This document shows, in pieces, positions 7,875 to 14,849 of a DNA stretch of 30,803 nt; positions within the stretch are counted from its first letter, which is position 1; each line of letters starts with the position of its first letter. This stretch comes from JBECKR01 sp040235415. Lineage in GTDB: Bacteria; Acidobacteriota; Polarisedimenticolia; Polarisedimenticolales; Polarisedimenticolaceae. A program made the position numbers and the translations under genes. The DNA is taken from NCBI GenBank assembly GCA_040235415.1, contig JBECKR010000216.1, positions 1 to 30,803 of the forward strand, in the 5' to 3' direction. Under the pieces are notes generated by a model that was given only the letters and a program-made list of their open reading frames with translations, did not search any database and had not been told where the DNA came from.

Positions 7875-9521
7875 TCAGTCGACCGGCGTCAGACGGAGCG
7901 TCACCGACAGCTTGAAACGGCGCACGGCGGCACCGTCCCGGAGCTCGACCGGGACCACGATCTCGCGCGCCTCGCCCGGCGACATGCGGGCGACCTCGAG
8001 ATTCGGATCGGCGAACAGCGAGCGGTCGTCCGCGACCTCGGTGAGCAGCACCGGCGCGTCGTCGGGTTCCTCGGAGAGAGGCTCGACCGGCTCCTCGACC
8101 GGTTCGTGCGCCCGCGCCGCCGCGGGAGGCGCGGGAGGCGGCGCGGCCGCCTCGTCGGACCGTCCCGCCCGAGTCGAGGTCCCGAACTCCGGGTCGAACC
8201 CGCGGTCGATCTCGAATCCGGGGGACTCGGGAGAGGATCCGCGCGCGGCCCACGCCGTGGGAGCCGGCTCCTGGGCATCGTCGGGCAGCGGCGGCAGCTC
8301 CAACTCGGGGATCTCGTCTCCCTCCGGGGCGACGTCTTCCTCCGCGGCCGAGACGACGTCCCCCGCCTCGGGCTCGCCCACTTCGTCCGGCTCCTCGGGA
8401 AGCCACTCGGAGATCGGAGGATGATCTCCGATGTCGGCGGGCTCGTCGGGAAGTGCGAGGTCGTCGAACGACGGCGCCACGACCGTCGCCGCGTCGTCGT
8501 CGGCCGGCTGGAACGGGGACGACGCGGCGACCACCGTCGGCTCGCCGGGCTCCTCGACGGGCGTCGGGAGCGGGAGATCGTCGCCGGCGTCCTCGACCTC
8601 CCCGACCAAGTCGTCGATCTCGTCCTCGCCGAAGGTCGGGATCGGCTCGTCGTCCGCGTCCTTGCCACGGCCGTGGAAATCCGGCGGCGGGGGCGGCGTG
8701 CGGCGCGCCTGGGGCGGCGCGGCCGGCGCGGGCTCGTCGGGTAACTCGATGGACGAGATCGGGATTCCCGCAGAACCGGCCCTCGCCGCGGGCCGCTCGG
8801 CCGAACCGGGCGCCGAACTCGGCGCCTTCGCGACCGGAACCGCCACGTCCGCCGGTCTCGGCGCCGCGAGAGGTACCTGCACGGCGGTCGATCGCGCGGG
8901 TGTCGCCGCGGCGACCGCCGCTGCGCCCTTCGGATCGTATTTCTTGGTGAGGTGCAACAGGACGAGCTTCGTAATCGCCTTGAGGGTGTCCTGGACCCCG
9001 ATGCCGGTCGTCGCGACCGATTCGTAGAACGGCGCGTTGAACTTGTTCACCGCCGCGTTCATCTCCTCGATACCGGCGATGCGCGGGAGGTCCCGCTTGT
9101 TGAACTGGATGACGTGCGGCATCTCGCCGAGATTGAGGCCGTGGGCCTTGAGGTTCTCCTCGAGGTTGCGGAACGACTCGACGTTCGCGCCCATCATCTG
9201 TTCCTGGGAGTCCGCGACGAACACGATCCCGTCCGCGCCCTTGAGCACGAGCTTGCGGGTCTCGTTGTAGAACACCTGGCCCGGCACGGTGTAGAGCTGG
9301 ATGCGAGTCTTCATGCCGCGGATCTCGCCGAGATCGAGCGGCAGGAAGTCGAAGAACAGCGTACGGTCGGTCTTCGTCGCGAGGGAGAGCATCTTGCCCT
9401 TGACCGTCGAGGGCAGGTTCGCGTGGATGTACTGCAGGTTCGTCGTCTTGCCGCACAGTCCGGGGCCGTAGTACACGACCTTGGCCGTGAGCTCCTTCGT
9501 CGAGTAGTTGAACAGGACCAT
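7875..9521 (-). CDS. MglA-like small GTPase with a long acidic C-terminal extension
   Basis: Ras-like GTPase of the MglA family, which sets cell polarity and motility in Myxococcus. Residues 1-195 are the GTPase domain: P-loop GPGLCGKT (19-26), switch region with FLPLDLGEI, G3-like TVPGQ (78-82) in place of DxxGQ, and G4 NKRD (141-144). Myxococcus MglA stops at this point. Here about 350 more residues follow, rich in Asp, Glu, Pro and Ala and probably disordered. They end in a short beta-rich segment (REIVVPVELRDG and RRFKLSVTLRL). No MglB (roadblock) gene is nearby in this window. ATG at 9521 has GGGGGA upstream. The tail's role is unknown; it may recruit effectors. Confidence 0.93.
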   Translation of the reverse strand: MVLFNYSTKELTAKVVYYGPGLCGKTTNLQYIHANLPSTVKGKMLSLATKTDRTLFFDFLPLDLGEIRGMKTRIQLYTVPGQVFYNETRKLVLKGADGIVFVADSQEQMMGANVESFRNLEENLKAHGLNLGEMPHVIQFNKRDLPRIAGIEEMNAAVNKFNAPFYESVATTGIGVQDTLKAITKLVLLHLTKKYDPKGAAAVAAATPARSTAVQVPLAAPRPADVAVPVAKAPSSAPGSAERPAARAGSAGIPISSIELPDEPAPAAPPQARRTPPPPPDFHGRGKDADDEPIPTFGEDEIDDLVGEVEDAGDDLPLPTPVEEPGEPTVVAASSPFQPADDDAATVVAPSFDDLALPDEPADIGDHPPISEWLPEEPDEVGEPEAGDVVSAAEEDVAPEGDEIPELELPPLPDDAQEPAPTAWAARGSSPESPGFEIDRGFDPEFGTSTRAGRSDEAAAPPPAPPAAARAHEPVEEPVEPLSEEPDDAPVLLTEVADDRSLFADPNLEVARMSPGEAREIVVPVELRDGAAVRRFKLSVTLRLTPVD

Positions 9522-9611
9522 GGTGCCGACTTCCCCCTGCTACGTGCAGTGCCCCGAGTCCGAACGGGACGGACGTGCGACCCGCGGCCCGGTCCGGCTC
9601 GACCCGGGCCG

Positions 9612-9640
9612 AACATAGTTCCGGGTCGGGTCGATTGCAA
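9612..9640 (-). promoter_or_regulatory. Sigma-70-type promoter of the MglA-like gene
   Basis: Minus-strand TTGCAA (9640-9635) and TATGTT (9617-9612) with a 17-base spacer. The predicted transcript starts near 9605, with a leader of about 84 nt. The -10 box equals that of the cNMP/FHA promoter; the -35 box is weaker. Confidence 0.6.
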
Positions 9641-9655
9641 GCGCGGGAGTGCCGT

Positions 9656-10999
9656 TCAATCTCCGCCGCGGCGGCTCCGGAACTCGAGCCGGATCGGCGC
9701 CGGACCGAATCCGAATCGTCGTCGCAGGCTGTTCGCGAAGCGCCGCCGGAGCGAGAAGTGCACATCCGCGGGGCGGTTGCAGAACAGCACGAAGCTCGGC
9801 GGGTTCACGCCGGTCTGGGTCGCGTAGTACAGCCGGATGCTGCTGCCCCGCACCGGGGCGCCCTGCTCGCGCCTCGACTCCTCTCCGAGCCAGCGGTTGA
9901 GCTCCGGCGTCGGGACTCGGATGCACGCGGCCGCGTGCGCCGCCGTGACCTGATCGAGGATCTTGGCCACGCGCTGGCCGCTCTTCGCGCTGACGAGAAC
10001 GACCGGCGTCTCCCGGGCGAAACGCAGCCGGCGACGCAGCTCGTCGCTCCAGGTCTTGGCGGCCGCCTCTCTGTCCTCCACGAGGTCCCACTTGTTGACC
10101 GCGACGATCACCGGACGGAACGCGTCGATCGCATACCCCGCGATGTGCGCGTCCTGAGCCGCGAACCCCCGCGCGGCGTCGACGACGAGCACGACGACGT
10201 CGGCGCGCTCGATGCTTCGCCGCGCCATGAGAACCGCCGAGGCCTCGGCGGAAAGCTCGACCTTGCCGCGGCGGCGGATGCCTGCCGTGTCCACGAGCAC
10301 GAAGCGGCGTTCTCCGAGCTCGAGCACGGTGTCGACGGCGTCACGCGTCGTCCCCGGGATGTCGCTGACGAGCGCCCGCTCTTCCCCCAGCAGCCGGTTC
10401 AACAGCGAGGATTTCCCGGCGTTCGGCCGGCCTACGATCGCGACCCGGACCGGGCGATCGCGCTCCACCGCGGGCTCCGGCGAGGCCTCGTGCGGAGCCC
10501 TCCGACCGAGGATCTCCTCGATCGCGTCGATCAGGTCCGGCATCCCTCGCCCGTGCTCGGCGGACACGCCGATCGGGGTGCCGAGGCCGAGCTCGTGGAG
10601 CTCGAGCAGCAACGGCTCCTGTGCCTCGGAGTCGACCTTGTTCGCCACCACGACGATCGACACCGAACGCCGCCGCAGGAACGCCGCGACCTCCCGGTCG
10701 ACGGCGGTGAGCCCCTCCCGGGCGTCGACGACGAACAGCACGCATTCCGTCTCGGCGAGCGCGGCTTCGGCCTGGGTCTCGATCTCCCTCGCGAACGGCG
10801 CCGCCGTGCGCGGCGTCAGGCCGCCGGTATCGACGACCCGGAACGGGTGGGCGACGTCGTGGACCTCGCCGTAGATCCGGTCACGGGTCACCCCGGGCTC
10901 GTCGGTGACGATGGCGCGCCGCGAGCCCACGAGCCGGTTGAACAGCGTGCTCTTGCCGATGTTGGGCTTGCCGACGATCGCGACGAGCGGAAGGGACAC
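9656..10999 (-). CDS. der: Ribosome biogenesis GTPase Der (EngA)
   Basis: Double-GTPase needed for assembly of the 50S ribosomal subunit. The 447-residue product carries two G domains. The first has GKPNIGKS (residues 10-17), DTGG and NKVD. The second, starting near residue 185, has GRPNAGKS, DTAG and NKWD. A KH-like RNA-binding domain forms the C-terminus (YYATQTGVNPPSFVLFCNRP is its conserved core). The start is GTG at 10999, preceded by GAGGAG with good spacing. In-frame sequence upstream to 11074 is Arg/Ala-rich and includes the promoter, so it is not coding. The gene is divergent from the HU/IHF-like gene. Confidence 0.96.
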   Translation of the reverse strand: MSLPLVAIVGKPNIGKSTLFNRLVGSRRAIVTDEPGVTRDRIYGEVHDVAHPFRVVDTGGLTPRTAAPFAREIETQAEAALAETECVLFVVDAREGLTAVDREVAAFLRRRSVSIVVVANKVDSEAQEPLLLELHELGLGTPIGVSAEHGRGMPDLIDAIEEILGRRAPHEASPEPAVERDRPVRVAIVGRPNAGKSSLLNRLLGEERALVSDIPGTTRDAVDTVLELGERRFVLVDTAGIRRRGKVELSAEASAVLMARRSIERADVVVLVVDAARGFAAQDAHIAGYAIDAFRPVIVAVNKWDLVEDREAAAKTWSDELRRRLRFARETPVVLVSAKSGQRVAKILDQVTAAHAAACIRVPTPELNRWLGEESRREQGAPVRGSSIRLYYATQTGVNPPSFVLFCNRPADVHFSLRRRFANSLRRRFGFGPAPIRLEFRSRRGGD

Positions 11000-11045
11000 G
11001 GGGACTCCTCGGCGGTCCTCGGGCCTGCGACGTGCGGCCCGCGCC

Positions 11046-11074
11046 ACGCTAGCACGACGGGCACCCGGGCTCAA
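11046..11074 (-). promoter_or_regulatory. Sigma-70-type promoter of der
   Basis: Minus-strand TTGAGC (11074-11069) and TAGCGT (11051-11046) with a 17-base spacer. The predicted transcript starts near 11039, giving a leader of about 40 nt before the GTG start. Confidence 0.55.
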
Positions 11075-11126
11075 TCCGTCGATCGGCTAAGTGTCCCATT
11101 CTATGTGAGTTAGCGTCCCTTCGGCC

Positions 11127-11155
11127 TTGACTCGCGGGCGCGGCGCGCTTAAGAT
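11127..11155 (+). promoter_or_regulatory. Sigma-70-type promoter of the HU/IHF-like gene
   Basis: TTGACT (11127-11132) and TAAGAT (11150-11155) with a 17-base spacer. Transcription would start near 11162. The short leader holds CAGGAGGT (11173-11180), placed 8 nt before the ATG at 11189. Confidence 0.75.
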
Positions 11156-11188
11156 TACGCCTTGTCCGAGAACAGGAGGTTCCGCTCG

Positions 11189-11458
11189 ATGATCAAAGCC
11201 GACATCATCAACCGCGTCGCGGAGGACGCCAAGATCACGAAGGTCAAGGCCGTCGAAGCCGTCGAAGCGGTGTTCGAGGCGATGAAGGCGGCGATGCAGC
11301 GCGGCGAGCGCATCGAGCTCCGCGGATTCGGCGTGTTCCAGGTGAAGCCTCGCAAGAAGGGCATCGGCCGGAATCCCCGCACCGGGCGCGAGGTCCGGAT
11401 CCCGCCGGGCAAGACCATCCGTTTCAAGCCGGGCAAGAACCTGCGTAACCTCAACTGA
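11189..11458 (+). CDS. HU/IHF-family histone-like DNA-binding protein
   Basis: Small dimeric protein that bends and compacts DNA in the nucleoid. The 89-residue product has the usual length. It has an N-terminal helical dimerisation part, then the family core GFGVFQV and the DNA-arm signature GRNPRTGREVRIPPGKT. The conserved Pro at the arm tip that intercalates between base pairs is present (RNPRTG). It resembles both HU-beta and IHF-alpha, and I cannot separate these by eye. The ATG at 11189 is supported by a strong Shine-Dalgarno site; an in-frame TTG at 11162 would fall at the predicted transcription start. It is convergent with the PEGA gene, with only 10 nt between their stops. Confidence 0.95.
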   Translation: MIKADIINRVAEDAKITKVKAVEAVEAVFEAMKAAMQRGERIELRGFGVFQVKPRKKGIGRNPRTGREVRIPPGKTIRFKPGKNLRNLN

Positions 11459-11468
11459 AGCCCGTGCG

Positions 11469-12482
11469 TCAGTCTTTCTCGAGCGCGAGCGAGACCTTCG
11501 CCGGCCCCTCGGGCCCGACCTCGACCTCGATGGACTGCGTCGCGTAGCCGGGACGCGCCGCCTCGACGCGATGGCTTCCGACCGCGACCGGGATCGCGCC
11601 GTGCAGCCTCGTCAGCTCGTCTGCGCGGGCGAGGAACTCGCCGTCGAGATAGACCGCCGCGTCGCCCGGGGTGACGTCGATGCGGAGTAGCCCGCGCTTC
11701 AGGGCCTCGCCCACGACCGGCGCCGGGGGAGCGGACTCGATCGCCGTCCCGGGGGCCGGCGGCGGAGCCGTCGGCGCCGGCGCCGCGGGCGGCTGCGTCG
11801 TCGCTTCGGGTTCGACGGCGACGGTGCGCTCTTCCACGCCCTCGCCGCGCTCGAGCCACTCGTCGAAGCGATACACCCGGCCCGGCCTGGCGTCGAACCG
11901 GACCCGCAGGGTGCGGTAGCCCGGGTACGAGAAGGTCACGACGTGCTCGCCGGGGTCGACCCGCAGCACGTCCCAGGTTCCGTTGTAGTCCCTGGCGCGC
12001 CCGACCTGCTCGCCGTCGATCGCGACGGCCGCCTTCTTGGGGCGCACCGCCGTCTCGATCACGGCGGGGCCCGTGACGACGGCGCGCTCGCCGACCGCGA
12101 CCCCGTAGGGCGCATACGGGACGCCGTAGTAGTACGGAGACCACCACGCGTCGTAGAACGGGTAACCCCACCACCACCAGAACGACGGACCCCAATAACC
12201 GCCCCAGCCCCAATAGCCGCCCGGACCGTAGTAACCGCCGCGGTACCCGCCGTAGCGGCCCCAGGTCGCGTGACCGCTGACGCGCCCGCCGACGCTGCCA
12301 CCGCCGCCGGAGGGACGGGTTCGACCCGCCGGGGACGACGACACGCTCGCGGGGCGCTCCGCACGTCGCTCGCTCGAGCCCCGACCGCGCGTCCGCGCCG
12401 CGTCGCCCGCGAATACGAGGCTCCCGGCCAGCGCCGAGAGCGCCAGGACCGTCACCGTCTTTCGCAAGGCTCGCGTTCGCAT
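11469..12482 (-). CDS. Secreted PEGA-domain protein with an aromatic Gly/Tyr/Trp-rich segment
   Basis: A 337-residue exported protein of unknown exact role. It begins with a signal peptide (residues 1-25, KTVTVLALSALAGSLVFAG). An Arg/Ser/Gly-rich stretch comes next, then a striking Gly/Tyr/Trp-rich block at residues 74-126. Two PEGA-type beta domains follow: one around residues 147-215, with DPGEHVVTFSYPGYR, and one at the C-terminus, with RIDVTPGDAAVYLDGEF. A Pro/Ala-rich linker separates them. PEGA domains usually occur on surface proteins that bind the cell wall or polysaccharide. The ATG at 12482 has GAGGAG about 8 nt upstream. A sigma-54-type promoter (12521-12536) and a G9 tract lie just upstream, suggesting regulated expression. 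Confidence 0.88.
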   Translation of the reverse strand: MRTRALRKTVTVLALSALAGSLVFAGDAARTRGRGSSERRAERPASVSSSPAGRTRPSGGGGSVGGRVSGHATWGRYGGYRGGYYGPGGYWGWGGYWGPSFWWWWGYPFYDAWWSPYYYGVPYAPYGVAVGERAVVTGPAVIETAVRPKKAAVAIDGEQVGRARDYNGTWDVLRVDPGEHVVTFSYPGYRTLRVRFDARPGRVYRFDEWLERGEGVEERTVAVEPEATTQPPAAPAPTAPPPAPGTAIESAPPAPVVGEALKRGLLRIDVTPGDAAVYLDGEFLARADELTRLHGAIPVAVGSHRVEAARPGYATQSIEVEVGPEGPAKVSLALEKD

Positions 12483-12502
12483 CGCTCGGCTCCTCGTGCA
12501 GT

Positions 12503-12511
12503 CCCCCCCCC
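12503..12511 (-). repeat. Homopolymer G9 tract in the PEGA gene leader
   Basis: Nine consecutive C on the plus strand (G on the transcript strand). The tract ends about 20 nt before the start codon and lies at the expected transcription start of the sigma-54-type promoter. Such tracts are prone to slippage during replication and are also a common site of sequencing error. Confidence 0.8.
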
Positions 12512-12520
12512 TTAATGGTA

Positions 12521-12536
12521 TGCAACTCCCGTACCG
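12521..12536 (-). promoter_or_regulatory. Sigma-54 (-24/-12) promoter of the PEGA gene
   Basis: The minus strand reads CGGTACGGGAGTTGCA (12536-12521). Against the sigma-54 consensus TGGCACGrNNNTTGCW this differs at two bases only. The invariant GG (12535-12534) and GC (12523-12522) are present with the required 10 bases between them. Transcription would start near 12511. No convincing sigma-70 alternative is visible upstream of this gene. RpoN itself is encoded at 25925-27352. An activator-binding site was not identified. Confidence 0.5.
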
Positions 12537-12629
12537 CGGCGCCACACGAGATTCCGGGCGCGACGCGTCCTCCCCGGGCGACGCGCCGTCCACGGCGGCG
12601 GACACCGCCGCCCGCTATACTTCGGCACC

Positions 12630-13613
12630 ATGCGCCCTGCGGACGACTTCGCCTCCACGACGCCGGCTCCGGCAGGGTGCCCCGGGTCGCCCGCGCCGCC
12701 TCCCCGCCTCGCGCTCCATCTCGGGCTGCTCGCGGCGACCGCGGCCTCTTTGACGCTGTTCGGCTGGGCATTCGAGGGAATGCCGACGAGCGCGGGCCCC
12801 CTGGGCGAGGCGAGCAGCTTCGGCGGCGCGATCGCCGAGATCGCCCGCGCGCTGTGGCACGATCCGGCCGCCCTGTCGGCCGGCGTCCCGTACGCCCTGG
12901 CCGTGCTCGCCATCCTGGGGAGTCACGAGATGGGGCACTACCTCGCGTGCAGGCGCTACGGCGTCCCGGCCACGTTGCCCTACTTCCTGCCGGGGATCGC
13001 CTTCGGTACGTTCGGCGCCGTGATCCGGATCCGCGGACGCATCCCGAGCCGTCGCGCTCTGTTCGACATCGCCGTCGCGGGACCGATCGCCGGTTTCCTC
13101 GTCGCGATTCCGATCCTCGTCTGGGGAACGCTCCGGATGCAGCCGCTCCCCGACGCCGGCGCGCTTCCTCCCGAAGGGTCGATCGGTTTCGGCGCATCGC
13201 TCGTCGCGCTCGGCGTGCAGCGGCTCGCGCTCGGCGGCACGTCGCCGTCGTACTCCGTCGACTCGCTGTACATCGCCGGCTGGTTCGGCATGCTCGTGAC
13301 CGCGATGAACCTGTTCCCGGTCGGACAGCTCGACGGCGGGCACGTCGCGTTCGCGATCTCACGGCGGCTGCACCGTGCGCTGTCCTGGTCGTCGATCGCG
13401 CTGCTCGGCGTCTTCGTGCTCGGCTACGTCGCGTGGACCCGCATGCCGTCCGTGTACACGCTGTGGTGCGTCATCCTGCTCCTGCTTCGCGACCGCCACC
13501 CGCCGCTCGGCGAGCCCCGCTCCCCCCTCGGTCGGGGGCGCGTCGCCGTCGCCGTCGCCGTCGCCCTGTTGTTCGCCGTCACCTTCATGCCCGTGCCGCT
13601 CGTCGTCGGCTGA
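12630..13613 (+). CDS. M50-family membrane metalloprotease (site-2-protease type)
   Basis: Predicted zinc protease inside the membrane, 327 residues with several hydrophobic segments (from about 28-46, 86-98, 145-165 and onward to the C-terminus). The zinc motif HEMGH is at residues 99-103 and the second motif FPVGQLDGGH has Asp235 as the likely third ligand. No PDZ domain is seen. The layout resembles the EGY/site-2-protease-like group rather than RseP. Its substrate is unknown. No Shine-Dalgarno site precedes the ATG; TATACT at 12616-12621 lies only 8 nt before it, which would give a leaderless or almost leaderless mRNA. Four tandem GTCGCC units (13542-13565) encode part of the last membrane segment. 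The 3' end overlaps the open comEC frame on the other strand. Confidence 0.9.
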   Translation: MRPADDFASTTPAPAGCPGSPAPPPRLALHLGLLAATAASLTLFGWAFEGMPTSAGPLGEASSFGGAIAEIARALWHDPAALSAGVPYALAVLAILGSHEMGHYLACRRYGVPATLPYFLPGIAFGTFGAVIRIRGRIPSRRALFDIAVAGPIAGFLVAIPILVWGTLRMQPLPDAGALPPEGSIGFGASLVALGVQRLALGGTSPSYSVDSLYIAGWFGMLVTAMNLFPVGQLDGGHVAFAISRRLHRALSWSSIALLGVFVLGYVAWTRMPSVYTLWCVILLLLRDRHPPLGEPRSPLGRGRVAVAVAVALLFAVTFMPVPLVVG

Positions 13614-14849
13614 GTCACGGAGGGCGCACGGCCGATCGAGCCTCCACCTCGAGCCGTCGGCGTCCCATCGGATCCGGACGAGACCGTCGCGGTCCGTGCG
13701 GGCCGTCAGCGTCCCGCGAGCGCGGAGCCGTTCCACGATCTCCGGCGAGGGGTGCCCGAAGCGATTGCCCTGGCCGCACGACACCACCGCGGCGGCCGCC
13801 CGGACGGCGTCGAGGAATCCGGGCGAGGAGGCGTCCCCTGCCCCGTGGTGACCGACGACGAGGACGTCAGCCCGCAGGTCCGATCGCCGGGCGAGCACCT
13901 CGCGCTCCCCCTCCGCCTCGAGATCACCGGGCACGAGGGCGGTCGCCCGCTCCGCGCGCAATCGCAGCACGACCGAGCGGTCGTTCTCGCCGAGCCGGAG
14001 GTCGCCCGCAGCGGGATGCAGCACCTCCGCGGCGAGCCCCCGGACCGCGGCGCGCTCCCCGAAACGGACCATGCGCAGTCCCGCGCCTCGCGCGCGGGCG
14101 CGATCGAGCAAGTCCCGCACGGGTGGCTCGCGGGTCGAGCCGACGCCGAACCAGACCTCGCCGACCTCGAGGTCCCGAAGCACCGCCGGTGCCCCTCCGA
14201 GATGGTCGGCGTGTCCGTGGGTGAGGACGAGGACGTCGAGCCTTCGGCCGGAGGCGGCCAGGAGGTACGGCACCACGACGCGCTCGCCGACGTCGAACCG
14301 GCTCCCGGGACGTCCGCCCGCATCGATCAGCATCGATCCTCCGCTCCGCGCCCGCGCCAACACGGCCTGCCCCTGGCCGACGTCCAGGACCTCGAGCTGC
14401 AGCGCGCCGCGCGGACGGGGGGGAACGGGTCCGAGGTGGACGAGGGCGATCGTGAGGGCGAACCCACCCGCGAGCAGCGCGCTCGCGCGTCCTCCTCGCG
14501 CGCTCGCGCGTCCTCCCACGAGCAACGCGTAGTACGCGACGACCAGCGCCGGCGCCGGCGGCGCGACGTGCACGACCCACGATCCGTTTCCGCCGGCGGA
14601 GGACGCCAGGGCGAGGAACCCGCGCGCGCTCCGGCTCGCGGCACGGGCCGCGATCTCGCCGACGACGGGAACGTCCGCGACGGCGAGAGCCGCCCAACCC
14701 GAGAGCAGGATCGTCGCCGCCAGCGGCGCCGCCGCGACGTTCGTGACGACCCCGAGGGGCGCCAGGACGCCGAACGTGGAGGCGACGCACGGCGCGGAGG
14801 CGGCGTACGCGGCGGCCGACCAACCCAGCGCCGTCGCGGCGCGTGGGGG
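13359..14849 (-). CDS. comEC: ComEC, C-terminal part (membrane segments plus metallo-beta-lactamase domain), after an apparent frameshift
   Basis: Downstream portion of the DNA-uptake channel protein. It continues the Competence membrane domain (TFGVLAPLGVVTNVAAAPLA), then several hydrophobic segments, then a metallo-beta-lactamase-type domain with LDVGQGQAVL, the metal motif THGHADHLGG and a second site at VVGHHGAGDAS. In ComEC this domain is thought to degrade the non-transported DNA strand. It is in a different frame from the N-terminal part, and a +1 shift at the G6 run (14845-14850) joins them. No stop codon appears near the expected end at about 13612, so the frame runs on to 13359, antisense to the M50 gene; the last 85 or so residues are low-complexity and probably not native. 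If repaired, the whole protein would be up to 875 residues. Confidence 0.8.
   Translation of the reverse strand, partial: PPRAATALGWSAAAYAASAPCVASTFGVLAPLGVVTNVAAAPLAATILLSGWAALAVADVPVVGEIAARAASRSARGFLALASSAGGNGSWVVHVAPPAPALVVAYYALLVGGRASARGGRASALLAGGFALTIALVHLGPVPPRPRGALQLEVLDVGQGQAVLARARSGGSMLIDAGGRPGSRFDVGERVVVPYLLAASGRRLDVLVLTHGHADHLGGAPAVLRDLEVGEVWFGVGSTREPPVRDLLDRARARGAGLRMVRFGERAAVRGLAAEVLHPAAGDLRLGENDRSVVLRLRAERATALVPGDLEAEGEREVLARRSDLRADVLVVGHHGAGDASSPGFLDAVRAAAAVVSCGQGNRFGHPSPEIVERLRARGTLTARTDRDGLVRIRWDADGSRWRLDRPCALRDSADDERHGHEGDGEQQGDGDGDGDAPPTEGGAGLAERRVAVAKQEQDDAPQRVHGRHAGPRDVAEHEDAEQRDRRPGQRTVQPP

Noticed and set aside
13542..13565. Four tandem GTCGCC units as a regulatory or mobile repeat.
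   Set aside because: They encode alternating Val-Ala in a membrane segment of the protease, a common codon-bias effect in GC-rich genes.
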